IMG/VR virus record: IMGVR_UViG_3300042882_000890
Location: 42,605 to 106,604 of that record
Length of the DNA stretch: 64,000 nt
Reading direction: 5' to 3' (one strand)
Source of the DNA: a virus
Of the stretch, positions 6,646 to 13,302 are shown in pieces (within the stretch, counting starts at the first letter, position 1; every line of letters starts with the position of its first letter). The translations under genes and the position numbers were made by a program. The notes beneath the pieces were generated by a model that saw nothing but the letters and a program-made list of their open reading frames with translations, did no database searches and was not told the origin of the DNA.

Positions 6646-6755
6646 TTGGGTATGTTGAATGGTAAACAAGCACTGTGACCAGTGTGGCATAGAGTTGAGA
6701 GTCCGGATGTCAAAACTCTTATAAGTCCTTGGGGGTTCGAGTCCCTCTACCTAAT
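6646..6755 (+). ncRNA. tRNA-like element with irregular middle
   Basis: The ends look like a tRNA. TTGGGTA (6646-6652) pairs with TACCTAA (6748-6754). A D-arm-like segment (TTG, loop with GG, CAA) follows the 5' strand. A canonical T arm GGGGG-TTCGAGT-CCCTC precedes the 3' strand. In between are a hairpin CACTG-TGAC-CAGTG with a 4-base loop and a second hairpin AGAGTT/AACTCT with a 17-base loop. No normal 7-base anticodon loop can be drawn, and at 110 bases it is too long for a standard tRNA. It may be a degenerate tRNA, a tRNA interrupted by an insertion, or a tRNA mimic. Confidence 0.4.
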
Positions 6756-6768
6756 CAAAATTATAGAT

Positions 6769-7134
6769 ATGGAAATAGTAGAAAGCGTAGTAAAAAGAGC
6801 TAATAGTTATTTAAGAGATACAGAAGACTGTATAGAATACCCCATACTAAATAAAGATGGCTATGGAGAAATGCAAACTTATTTATTAGGTAAGAAAAAG
6901 CATTATTTGATGCACAGAGTATCTTTCCAAATATTTAGCGGTATAGATATAAGTTCAGATAATATTATTTGTCATAAGTGTGATAACCCTAGTTGTATAA
7001 ACCCTAGACATTTAGTTTTAGGCACTCATTTAGAAAATGTAAAAGATAGGGTTATAAAAAACAGAAGTGCTAAAGGTAAAAATAATGGTAGGTATAAACA
7101 TGGTACCTATGTAAAAAATAACCCAAATGGGTAA
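6769..7134 (+). CDS. HNH homing endonuclease
   Basis: A 121-residue product starting at ATG 6769 (the longer frame runs through the tRNA-like element and is rejected). The HNH core is clear: MHRVSF, then ICHKCDNPSCINPRHLVLGT with the Cys pairs and central Asn-Pro-His, then ENVKDR. The basic Asn-rich tail (KGKNNGRYKHG) resembles DNA-contact motifs of free-standing phage homing endonucleases. It sits between the tRNA-like element and the tmRNA acceptor piece, 20-odd bases from each, as expected of a selfish gene targeting conserved RNA genes. It has no promoter of its own. Confidence 0.85.
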   Translation: MEIVESVVKRANSYLRDTEDCIEYPILNKDGYGEMQTYLLGKKKHYLMHRVSFQIFSGIDISSDNIICHKCDNPSCINPRHLVLGTHLENVKDRVIKNRSAKGKNNGRYKHGTYVKNNPNG

Positions 7135-7149
7135 CAGAAAAGTAGTTTG

Positions 7150-7202
7150 TTGATATATTATTGAAGTTGACCAACACCCGAGTTCGACTCTCGGCATCTC
7201 CA
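7150..7202 (+). ncRNA. ssrA: tmRNA acceptor piece (3' half, placed upstream)
   Basis: This segment contains a canonical T arm, CCGAG-TTCGACT-CTCGG (7178-7194), then acceptor strand CATCTCC (7195-7201) and discriminator A7202. CATCTCC pairs with GGGGATG at 7334-7340, 132 bases downstream, including a G-U at the third pair, the alanyl-tRNA synthetase identity element of all tmRNAs. TTATTG (7158-7163) and CCAA (7171-7174) complement CAATAA and TTGG of the downstream piece and can form helix P2. CCA is not encoded (CTA follows). The 5' boundary is approximate. See the coding piece for the tag. Confidence 0.75.
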
Positions 7203-7333
7203 CTAATCACTTGGTATTAAGGTGGTTACAGTTTCCTTGAACTATAAACAAGGTGGTGGAGTCACTGAGCAATCAGTTGACCTAAAGGGGCTTTTGGAAG
7301 ATTGTGCCACTTTATAAAAAACAATCTATATAA
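7203..7333 (+). other. Structured spacer between the two tmRNA pieces
   Basis: The spacer would have to be removed to release the mature 3' and 5' ends. It is itself folded: CCTTG 7235-7239 with CAAGG 7249-7253; ACTGA-GCAA-TCAGT (7264-7277, a GNRA-tetraloop hairpin); AGATTGT 7299-7305 with ACAATCT 7321-7327, which ends just before the 5' end at 7334. No ORF is seen. Confidence 0.6.
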
Positions 7334-7473
7334 GGGGATGACTGGTTTTGATTGGCAATAAGTAGGTAGTAAGGAGAATGTACTTTAAACACAAACGGAG
7401 ACGTTTACCAACTTGGTGGTGTTCAGCTTAGAGCTGTAGCATAACCACGCCTGAGGAGAGCGAAATCTCCTCA
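7334..7473 (+). ncRNA. ssrA: tmRNA coding piece (5' half, placed downstream)
   Basis: It begins GGGGATGACTGGTTTTGAT, close to the usual tmRNA 5' end (GGGGCTGATTCTGGATTCGA in E. coli). TTGGCAATAA (7352-7361) pairs with the acceptor piece as P2. Before the tag is AAACGGAGAC, like Bacteroidetes tmRNA resume regions. The tag frame starting at GGA 7397 encodes GDVYQLGGVQLRAVA and stops at TAA 7442. An 8-base-pair hairpin TGAGGAGA/TCTCCTCA (7452-7473) closes the piece; a complete tRNA follows at once, so no conventional 3' half lies downstream. The order (acceptor then coding) is the circularly permuted, two-piece form known from alphaproteobacteria, cyanobacteria and some others. It would tag products of stalled ribosomes. 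Confidence 0.78.
7397..7444 (+). other. Putative tmRNA proteolysis-tag frame
   Basis: Fifteen codons, GGA to GCA, then TAA: GDVYQLGGVQLRAVA. Bacteroidetes tags usually start Gly-Glu or Gly-Gly and end ALAA. Here the end is RAVA, hydrophobic like protease degrons but with Arg at position -4 and Val at -2. The resume codon is inferred from position relative to AAACGGAGAC. Confidence 0.6.
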
Positions 7474-7476
7474 AAT

Positions 7477-7550
7477 GCCCCCATAGCTCAGTTGGTCAGA
7501 GCAACTGACTCATAATCAGTAGGTCACAGGTTCAAGCCCTGTTGGGGGCA
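7477..7550 (+). tRNA. tRNA with anticodon CAT (Met or Ile2)
   Basis: A complete 74-base cloverleaf: acceptor GCCCCCA/TGGGGGC, D arm with GGT, anticodon arm ACTGA-CTCATAA-TCAGT, T arm ACAGG-TTCAAGC-CCTGT, discriminator A. The G1-C72 pair and the lack of three G-C pairs in the anticodon stem exclude initiator tRNA. Elongator Met and lysidine-modified Ile2 cannot be separated from sequence alone. It lies 3 bases after the tmRNA coding piece, so both are probably cut from one transcript. Confidence 0.93.
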
Positions 7551-7569
7551 CAAACTAAAAACAAATAAT

Positions 7570-7851
7570 ATGATAAAAATTAATGAAAAGTACTCGATAA
7601 ACACATCGGGAGAAGGTTGCTCTTTAGAAGCCAAAGAGATGAAACAAAAAGATGAAGTTATTGACAAAGTAAAAACAGGAAAAAAAGTGGATTTCTTATC
7701 TAAGGAAGTTTATTACTACAGTACTGTTGAACAATGTCTTAACAAAATCTTATCTTTAGAGCTAGAAGACTCTGAGGATATTAAAGGAGTTTTAGCAAAA
7801 ATAGAAGAGGTTCGAGTTTTAATAAAAGGTTTAACTAATTTGCGAAAGTAA
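7570..7851 (+). CDS. Small conserved phage protein
   Basis: A 93-residue hydrophilic protein. Residues 45-65 contain the phrase YYYSTVEQCLNKIL, a layout (aromatic triplet, then Thr-x-Glu-Gln helix) seen in small phage proteins of unknown function. The C-terminal half is an amphipathic helix. Its terminal codons overlap the TTTG of the nrd promoter. No activity can be inferred. Confidence 0.55.
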   Translation: MIKINEKYSINTSGEGCSLEAKEMKQKDEVIDKVKTGKKVDFLSKEVYYYSTVEQCLNKILSLELEDSEDIKGVLAKIEEVRVLIKGLTNLRK

Positions 7852-7870
7852 TTTTATTTTATTACCTTTG
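7839..7870 (+). promoter_or_regulatory. Bacteroidetes-type promoter of the nrd operon
   Basis: TTTG 7839-7842, 20-base spacer, TACCTTTG 7863-7870; start predicted near 7877, about 64 bases before nrdB. Confidence 0.8.
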
Positions 7871-7882
7871 CACTTAACATAG

Positions 7883-7915
7883 AGTATCTCTTTTAATTAG
7901 GGGATACTTTTTTTT
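7883..7915 (+). terminator. Attenuator-like hairpin in the nrdB leader
   Basis: AGTATCTCTT (7883-7892) pairs over ten positions (two G-U) with AGGGGATACT (7899-7908), loop TTAATT, followed by eight T residues (7908-7915). It lies between promoter and nrdB, where a terminator would control operon expression. Confidence 0.65.
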
Positions 7916-7940
7916 ACCTTTAATAATTAAAAAATAAACC

Positions 7941-8918
7941 ATGAGCATCTTCGTAGAAAGAAAAAATTACAAGCCATTCGAGTATAATGGCATTACAGAC
8001 CCACTAATCAATGCAATGTGGGCGAGTCATTGGACTCACAACGAATTTAACTTCTTGAATGATATTCAAGACTATAAAACAAAACTAACAGTTGAAGAAC
8101 AAGGGGTAATAAAAAGAGCCATTTTGTTGACCTCGCAAGTAGAGGTTGCTGTAAAATCTTATTGGTCTAATATAGGAAAGTTACTTCCTAAACCGGAGAT
8201 AGCAGACATGGGTGCTGTTTTTGGTGGAGTTGAAGTTATTCACTCAAAAGCTTACGCAGAGATTTTATCTAAGCTAGGGTTAGAAGACCAGTTTAATGAT
8301 ATTTTTAACGAGCCGGTTGTTGTCGGTAGAGTTAACTACTTGTCAAAGTATATCAACAAGATTTATAAAAACGACCACAAGAACATTTGTTACTCTTTGG
8401 TTCTTTTTACATTGTTTACTGAGAACACAGCACTATTCTCTCAGTTTTACACTATCCTAGGTTTTAACAGATTTAGAGGTGTTTTGAAAGATGTTGCAAA
8501 TGTTGTTCAATACACATCAAAAGAGGAAAATTTACATGCTGAGGGGGGAATTGCTTTACTTAACCAAATCAGAGCAGAGCACCCAGAATTATTTGATTCG
8601 GAGTTTACTCAAAAAATCCAAGAAGAGGTACAAGAGGCTTTCATAGCTGAGTCGGACTTGATTGATTGGATTTTGGAAGGGTATCAGAATGAGTTTTTGT
8701 CTCCGGAAATATTGAAAGGGTACATCAAGATTAGATTAAATGATTCTTTGGTAAAAATTGGAATGGAGCCGGCATTTGAGATTGACTCAGAAATAAGAGA
8801 AAAGACACTATGGATGGAAGAAGAGGTTTACGCAAGTGCCTTGACTGACTTCTTTCACAAAAAGCCTATTGACTACTCTAAAAAAATGAAAGTATATAAC
8901 GAAGAAGGATTGTTTTAA
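7941..8918 (+). CDS. nrdB: Ribonucleotide reductase class I, small (radical) subunit
   Basis: The 325-residue ferritin-like protein makes the radical for deoxynucleotide synthesis. Likely metal ligands are visible: Glu in SQVEVAV (where class Ia has Asp84), E-x-x-H in GVEVIHSKAY, Glu in FTENTALF, and E-x-x-H in SKEENLHAE. The Tyr four residues after the first His (HSKAY) is at the radical-tyrosine position. The C-terminus (VYNEEGLF) is the acidic/aromatic tail that docks to the large subunit. It is the first gene of an nrdB-nrdA operon, spacing 1 base. Confidence 0.95.
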   Translation: MSIFVERKNYKPFEYNGITDPLINAMWASHWTHNEFNFLNDIQDYKTKLTVEEQGVIKRAILLTSQVEVAVKSYWSNIGKLLPKPEIADMGAVFGGVEVIHSKAYAEILSKLGLEDQFNDIFNEPVVVGRVNYLSKYINKIYKNDHKNICYSLVLFTLFTENTALFSQFYTILGFNRFRGVLKDVANVVQYTSKEENLHAEGGIALLNQIRAEHPELFDSEFTQKIQEEVQEAFIAESDLIDWILEGYQNEFLSPEILKGYIKIRLNDSLVKIGMEPAFEIDSEIREKTLWMEEEVYASALTDFFHKKPIDYSKKMKVYNEEGLF

Positions 8919-8919
8919 T

Positions 8920-10566
8920 ATGAAAAATTATTATTGGTTAAATGAAGATTCTAGGAAATTCCTAGCAAAAGATTATTTACTTCCGGAAGCTACACCGGAA
9001 GCACGTGTTAGAGAGATTGCAGAAACAGCCGAAAAGATTCTAGGTATACAAGGTTTTGCAGACAAATTTGAAGGGTATATGGCTAGAGGATTTTTCTCTT
9101 TGGCTACACCGGTTTGGATGAACTTTGGGTTAGACCGTGGTTTACCTATTTCTTGTTATGGAATTGACATACAAGACGACACCATGGATATTTTAAGAGC
9201 AAATGCTGAGATTGGTGCCCTCACAAAAATGGGCGGTGGTACTGCCGGTTACTTCGGAAAGTTGAGAGGGCGAGGGGCTCCTATCAGAAACAACGGAGTT
9301 TCTAACGGGGCTGTTAGCTTCTTGTTACCATTCCAAACTACAACAGATGTTATCACCCAAGGACAAGCACGTAGAGGTTACTTTGCGGCTTACTACCCAG
9401 TAGATGGTGCTGACATCGAGGAGTTCTTACACTGTCGAGAAGAGGGGCACATTATCCAAAATATAGCATTGGGGGTTTGTATCTCAGATGAGTGGATGGA
9501 AGCGGTGGAAGCCGGAGATAAAGATAAGAGAAAGATTTTAGCTAAGATACACCAAAAGAGAGCTGAGTCAGGTTTTCCTTATATCTTCTTTACTGGGAAT
9601 GTTAACAAAAACAAGCCTAAGGTTTACAAAGACAAAGATATGCAGATTAACCACTCTCAGATGTGTACCGAGATTTTAGAATACACAGACGAGTTCAAGT
9701 CTTTTGTTTGCTGTTTATCTTCTATAAACCTTTTACATTGGGACGAGATTGTAGAGACAGATGCTGTTGAAACTTTGGCTTACTTCTTAGATGCAGTTTA
9801 CACAGAGTTTATTCAAAAAGCCGAGGGTATTCCTTTTATGGAAAAAGCTTTATTGTTTGCAAAAGAACACAGAAGTATCGGTATTGGAGTTCTAGGTTGG
9901 CATAGTTTATTGCAGTCTAAGTTAATTCCTTTTGAGGGGTTAGAGTCTAAGATGTTGAACGCTGAGATATTCAGAACAATCAACGATAAGAGTTTGATTG
10001 CTAGTATGCAGTTGGCTACAATGTTTGGAGAGCCAAAAATGTTAGAGGGTTATGGGCAAAGATTTACCACTAGGTTAGCTATTGCCCCTACAACTAGTTC
10101 TTCTTTCATTCTTGGACAAGTTAGTCCGGGAATCGAGCCACTAGAATCTAATTATTTTATCAAGGATTTAGCTAAAGGTAAGTTCGTTTACAGAAACCCT
10201 TACTTGAAACAGCTACTAAAAGATAAAGGGCAGGACGTTCCGGAAGTATGGAATACAATCCTGTTAAAAGGTGGCTCAGTACAGCACCTAGATTTCTTAG
10301 ACGAAAGAGAAAAAGGAGTCTTCAAAACATTTGGTGAGATTAGCCAATTAGAGATTGTACAACAAGCTGCTCAAAGACAAAAATTTATTGACCAAGGGCA
10401 ATCATTAAATTTGATGATTCATCCGGATGTACCATTAAAAGAAGTTAACGCTTTGTTTTATGAGGCATGGAAACTTGGTATCAAAACCTTATATTATCAA
10501 CGTAGTGTGAATATGGCTCAGCAAGTCGGAAGAGAACTTATGAACTGTAGTTCGTGTGAAGGGTAA
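8920..10566 (+). CDS. nrdA: Ribonucleotide reductase class I, large (catalytic) subunit
   Basis: The 548-residue protein reduces ribonucleotides with NrdB. Visible catalytic elements: first active-site Cys in ISCYGID, the N-x-C-x-E motif in NHSQMCTEIL, second redox Cys in FVCCLSS, Tyr-Tyr radical relay in TLYYQRS, and a C-terminal CSSC pair for thioredoxin/glutaredoxin-type re-reduction. It is far shorter than bacterial NrdA (about 750) because the N-terminal ATP-cone is missing, so dATP feedback inhibition via that domain should be absent. This suits a phage that maximises dNTP supply. A terminator follows. Confidence 0.95.
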   Translation: MKNYYWLNEDSRKFLAKDYLLPEATPEARVREIAETAEKILGIQGFADKFEGYMARGFFSLATPVWMNFGLDRGLPISCYGIDIQDDTMDILRANAEIGALTKMGGGTAGYFGKLRGRGAPIRNNGVSNGAVSFLLPFQTTTDVITQGQARRGYFAAYYPVDGADIEEFLHCREEGHIIQNIALGVCISDEWMEAVEAGDKDKRKILAKIHQKRAESGFPYIFFTGNVNKNKPKVYKDKDMQINHSQMCTEILEYTDEFKSFVCCLSSINLLHWDEIVETDAVETLAYFLDAVYTEFIQKAEGIPFMEKALLFAKEHRSIGIGVLGWHSLLQSKLIPFEGLESKMLNAEIFRTINDKSLIASMQLATMFGEPKMLEGYGQRFTTRLAIAPTTSSSFILGQVSPGIEPLESNYFIKDLAKGKFVYRNPYLKQLLKDKGQDVPEVWNTILLKGGSVQHLDFLDEREKGVFKTFGEISQLEIVQQAAQRQKFIDQGQSLNLMIHPDVPLKEVNALFYEAWKLGIKTLYYQRSVNMAQQVGRELMNCSSCEG

Positions 10567-10594
10567 TTAGTTGTTATGTTATTTTTAGTTTAAG

Positions 10595-10620
10595 CCCTCC
10601 AGAAATGGGGGGTTTTTGTT
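10595..10620 (+). terminator. Intrinsic terminator after nrdA
   Basis: CCCTCC (10595-10600), loop AGAAAT, GGGGGG (10607-10612), then TTTTT. Confidence 0.85.
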
Positions 10621-10644
10621 TAATTAAAAAAAGTTTAACTTTTA

Positions 10645-10676
10645 TTTGCACATGTTAAATATTCTCCATATCTTTG
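10645..10676 (+). promoter_or_regulatory. Bacteroidetes-type promoter
   Basis: TTTG 10645-10648 and TATCTTTG 10669-10676, spacer 20. The spacer contains GTTAAATATT, similar to the GTTAAACATT in the two elements at 5965 and 6067. Confidence 0.8.
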
Positions 10677-10703
10677 CAAAGTAAAATTGAAACATTAAAA
10701 ATT

Positions 10704-10907
10704 ATGAAGATAGTATTGCTTTTATTAGGAGTTGTAACATTGTCTTGCTCTTCTGTTGAAGAAAGGATAAAAGACCACTCTTACACAAACGAATGGTACC
10801 AATTAAATACCGAAATGTACCAAGTGTACAAAACAAGAACCGGTAAAAAGTACATCACAGTGCTTAACGATAAACAAACTAATTTAAAACGTAAATACAT
10901 TAACTAA
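10704..10907 (+). CDS. Small lipoprotein
   Basis: A 67-residue product starting at ATG 10704 (the longer frame from 10674 runs back into the promoter). Signal sequence MKIVLLLLGVVTLSC with a lipobox-like LSC, then a polar mature part rich in Tyr and Lys. Expected on a membrane surface as an early-expressed lipoprotein. No family recognised. Confidence 0.6.
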   Translation: MKIVLLLLGVVTLSCSSVEERIKDHSYTNEWYQLNTEMYQVYKTRTGKKYITVLNDKQTNLKRKYIN

Positions 10908-10908
10908 T

Positions 10909-11331
10909 ATGCACATAATAACAGTATGCCCAAGATGTAATGAGGATTTTATGTACCACGCTTCAGACAGTCATCTATTCAGAGATGAAACTATAGTTGA
11001 TGAAGTTGGTAATAACGAGGTAGTAGAAACAGTTATCTGCCAAGACTGTTGCCAAAAAGAGGTAGTAAAAATTATAGAAGAGTCTAAAAGAGAAGTGTAC
11101 TTAGTAAACGCCAATGAAGTTGTTGATACTAGAAACCCTCTTCTTATAGACGAATCTGGACATTGGAATTTCCCAAGACCCAAGATGTATAGTGAAGAAG
11201 AGGTTATTGAACTATTACAAAAAGCACTTACACATAGAGATGATAGAGAAACAGGTAGTTTAGTTACAGCACAAGGGGAAATAAGAACAGCTAACTTTTT
11301 TAGTTGGTTTGAGCGATTTAAAAAGAAATAA
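10909..11331 (+). CDS. Zinc-ribbon protein with FKKK C-terminal module
   Basis: The 140-residue product has CPRC (about residues 7-10) and CQDC/C (about 44-48) that can form a zinc site. A distinct C-terminal part follows: PRPKMYSEEEVIELLQKAL, then WFERFKKK. This C-terminal module recurs in the gene at 2710 (SEEEVI, terminal FKKK), and its last codons are the 15-base junction repeat. It looks like a fusion of an N-terminal ribbon to a mobile C-terminal cassette. Function unknown. Confidence 0.6.
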   Translation: MHIITVCPRCNEDFMYHASDSHLFRDETIVDEVGNNEVVETVICQDCCQKEVVKIIEESKREVYLVNANEVVDTRNPLLIDESGHWNFPRPKMYSEEEVIELLQKALTHRDDRETGSLVTAQGEIRTANFFSWFERFKKK

Positions 11332-11715
11332 CTATATGATTGGATTAAAATATTCAACTAGGATTGTAATAATACTCAAGAATGTAGTTATCAAAATACC
11401 TATAAGCAGAAGAGGTTATCTACAAGGAATCAACGAAAAAAAGATTTGGGATAAATATAAAAATATTACATCATTAGCAGAACTAAAATGGATGTTTATG
11501 GGTATAGTCTGTCAAAAGAGATATGATGGTATTCAATCAATACCAAACAGTGTTGTTAAACTTAACAAATCATTAATGCGTGAATTTGATTTTGAGAACT
11601 GTGATTTATACAATCCTGAAAACTGGGGAATTGATGGTAAAAAATATATTTTACTTGATTATGGTATTAATGAACACATTGCAAGTTTATACTAAAACAA
11701 CTTAAAAAGAAATAA
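11317..11715 (+). repeat. Two more copies of the gene-junction repeat
   Basis: An exact copy of TTTAAAAAGAAATAA lies at 11317-11331, and a copy lacking only the first T at 11702-11715. They bracket the gene at 11336-11695. Confidence 0.7.
11336..11695 (+). CDS. Conserved Bacteroidetes accessory protein
   Basis: A 119-residue product starting at ATG 11336, after the junction repeat. Pattern: IVIILKNVVIKIP, then GINEKKIW, GIVCQKRYDGI, and ENCDLYNPENWGIDGKKYILLDYG near the end. The K-x-P and final LLDYG faintly recall kinase-like N-lobe and metal-loop elements, but key residues are not all visible. I know this layout from hypothetical proteins of Bacteroidetes elements. No function is assigned. 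Confidence 0.6.
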   Translation: MIGLKYSTRIVIILKNVVIKIPISRRGYLQGINEKKIWDKYKNITSLAELKWMFMGIVCQKRYDGIQSIPNSVVKLNKSLMREFDFENCDLYNPENWGIDGKKYILLDYGINEHIASLY

Positions 11716-11723
11716 CCTTTAAC

Positions 11724-11757
11724 AACAAGATAAACCCTAAAATTTGGGGTTTATGTA
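11724..11757 (+). other. Inverted repeat ATAAACCC/GGGTTTAT
   Basis: Eight complementary bases around the loop TAAAATTT(G) in a short intergenic gap. No T tract follows, so this is a weak or partial terminator or an RNA-stability hairpin. Confidence 0.45.
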
Positions 11758-11772
11758 ATAACAAAAAGTAAT

Positions 11773-11910
11773 ATGAAATTTGAAACGTGGTTAGACGAAA
11801 ATTACCCATACAGAAACAGAAACTACAAACAAGAGACACTGTATGCTAAGAGCAAGTATGATGAAACGTATTTAAAAAATGAATTATTAGAAATATACAA
11901 CGAATTATGA
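11773..11910 (+). CDS. Small hypothetical protein (45 aa)
   Basis: ATG 11773 to TGA 11908-11910; acidic, Tyr-rich helix (KFETWLDENYPYRNRNYKQE). The next gene starts at the overlapping ATGA. Too short for assignment. Confidence 0.45.
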   Translation: MKFETWLDENYPYRNRNYKQETLYAKSKYDETYLKNELLEIYNEL

Positions 11911-11999
11911 AGTACTTATTAATATGGGCGGCTTATGAGTTTATCAGACCAAAAATGATTTGGTTGTTTTATTATCTAATTAGAAAAGGAGAGAGATAA
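11907..11999 (+). CDS. Small membrane peptide (30 aa)
   Basis: ATG overlaps the previous stop (ATGA). The hydrophobic, aromatic core with flanking Arg/Lys suggests a single membrane-associated helix. It lies just upstream of the glucosaminidase gene, so a lysis-related role is possible. Confidence 0.4.
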   Translation: MKYLLIWAAYEFIRPKMIWLFYYLIRKGER

Positions 12000-12008
12000 A
12001 AAAGGGTT

Positions 12009-12098
12009 ATGAGTGATAAAGAAGAAAAAGTACCCTACTACAAATGGTGCTACGGAAAGTTTATCCTAGTAGGGTATGTAACAAAAGATAAAAAATAA
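12009..12098 (+). CDS. Tiny hypothetical protein (29 aa)
   Basis: ATG 12009 to TAA 12096-12098, peptide MSDKEEKVPYYKWCYGK then a short hydrophobic end. It fills the gap before the glucosaminidase gene. Weakly supported. Confidence 0.35.
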   Translation: MSDKEEKVPYYKWCYGKFILVGYVTKDKK

Positions 12099-12102
12099 AA
12101 TT

Positions 12103-12663
12103 ATGTACAGATTTAATCGAGAAAAGTTAGCTTACGAAAAAGTTAACGTCAGGAAGTATATCGGGATGATAATGCTTTCTTTTTTAGCAGTCCTAGTTTT
12201 GAGCTCTTTTATTTTAAAAGAAGTAGTTGTAGTTCACGCAGAAAAAGAAGTGGTATTAAAGACTAATGACAGTTTCTCTAAAGAAAAGCTGTTCTTGGAA
12301 ATAGACAAGTATTCTTTCAAATACCCCGATATTATTAAGGCACAGGCTTTAGTGGAAAGTGGGCATTTCAAATCACCAGTTTTCAAGCAAAACAGTAATA
12401 TGTTTGGTATGAAACAAGCCATGGTTAGAGTGACAACCGCACAAGGCTCAAACTTGAACCATGCCTATTATACCAACTGGAAAGATTGTGTTATTGACAG
12501 GGCTTTGTATGAAGCTAGGTTCCTATCAAAACTGACTAAAGAAGAATACTTTTCATACTTAGACCAAACTTATGCTGAGGGAAAAGGTTACAGCAATCTA
12601 TTAAAGCAAGTAATTCAAAAAAACAATTTAAGTAGTGATACAGCAGAAGAAAAAGTTTTGTAA
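12103..12663 (+). CDS. Membrane-anchored glucosaminidase-like peptidoglycan hydrolase
   Basis: The 186-residue protein has a transmembrane signal-anchor (about residues 20-40) followed by an N-acetylglucosaminidase (GH73-like) domain. The pattern IIKAQALVESGHFKSPVFK-x-NSNMFGMK contains the presumed catalytic Glu in LVESGHF and the conserved N-x-FGMK turn; YYTNWKDCVIDRALYE follows. It cuts the glycan backbone. A retained N-terminal anchor is typical of SAR-type endolysins, so this may be the endolysin or a muralytic entry enzyme. The next gene starts 29 bases inside its end. Confidence 0.8.
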   Translation: MYRFNREKLAYEKVNVRKYIGMIMLSFLAVLVLSSFILKEVVVVHAEKEVVLKTNDSFSKEKLFLEIDKYSFKYPDIIKAQALVESGHFKSPVFKQNSNMFGMKQAMVRVTTAQGSNLNHAYYTNWKDCVIDRALYEARFLSKLTKEEYFSYLDQTYAEGKGYSNLLKQVIQKNNLSSDTAEEKVL

Positions 12664-13162
12664 GAACTGCCAGACAGAGCAATATATTTTCTCAAAAGGT
12701 AGGTGCCAAAGATGTGCTACTATTGAAGACAGCAAGCCCATATCTAGGGGTTCCACTATTAAGAAGCAGACCGATAAAAACAAGGCAAATCGCAAATCGC
12801 AATTTGCGATACGAGAAGTGTACTTTGACTATCATATACGTAATTGTAGGAGTTCAGAGCATAGTGGTGCCATTATTTTTTACCCTACTAGAGCAAATTG
12901 CTGTCATCTTTTTGATAAAGCCCGGCACCCAAGCGTACAAGGTAATTTGATAAACTGTGTTTACTTGACTCTGGATGAGCATACCAAGTTTGACCAGTTG
13001 TTGTACAGTCACGAGTTTGATAAGTTGGAAGAAGAGTTCCCAAATGCTTGGAAAATTGCTAGTAGTAGAATGGTGTTATTATTACCGGAAGTAAAAGAAG
13101 AAACTAAATTTAAAAATAAGTTTGAAGAATGGATACAATTAAAACAGTTAGAGATAGACTAA
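12635..13162 (+). CDS. NinG/Rap-like or HNH-type recombination protein
   Basis: The 175-residue protein starts at GTG 12635 inside the previous gene. N-terminal Cys pairs (CKNC, CQRC) form a zinc ribbon, as in NinG. The middle (about 65-130) holds NCRSSEHSGA, RANCCHLFDK-x-RHPSV and LTLDEHTKFDQLL, consistent with a Cys/His HNH-like nuclease core. NinG/Rap proteins process branched recombination intermediates. Sequence match to the lambda protein is only partial; a free HNH nuclease is the alternative. Confidence 0.6.
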   Translation: MIQQKKKFCKNCQTEQYIFSKGRCQRCATIEDSKPISRGSTIKKQTDKNKANRKSQFAIREVYFDYHIRNCRSSEHSGAIIFYPTRANCCHLFDKARHPSVQGNLINCVYLTLDEHTKFDQLLYSHEFDKLEEEFPNAWKIASSRMVLLLPEVKEETKFKNKFEEWIQLKQLEID

Positions 13163-13302
13163 ATCATGTGAAGTCCGACTTATCTCAACTATTACAGCCA
13201 AAGATGGGTAAGAGTTATTTTGATAACCAAAGAATCTTTACTCTGGAGCAAGAAAAAAAAGTTTTAGAAGAAAAGCTTGCAGAACTAAAAAACAATTCGT
13301 AA
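13129..13302 (+). CDS. Small helical protein (57 aa)
   Basis: ATG 13129 inside the preceding gene, TAA 13300-13302. Two amphipathic helices (IKTVRDRLNHVKSDL and EQEKKVLEEKLAELK) suggest a coiled-coil dimer. Its stop codon overlaps the next promoter element TAACTTTG. Confidence 0.5.
   Translation: MDTIKTVRDRLNHVKSDLSQLLQPKMGKSYFDNQRIFTLEQEKKVLEEKLAELKNNS

Noticed and set aside
6682-6768. Longer HNH reading frame starting at 6682
   Set aside because: It would translate through the tRNA-like T arm. The HNH domain is complete from ATG 6769.
7334-7550. Conventional one-piece tmRNA with its 3' half downstream
   Set aside because: The sequence downstream is a complete, independent tRNA (CAT), and its acceptor strand cannot pair with GGGGATG. 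The matching acceptor strand lies upstream.
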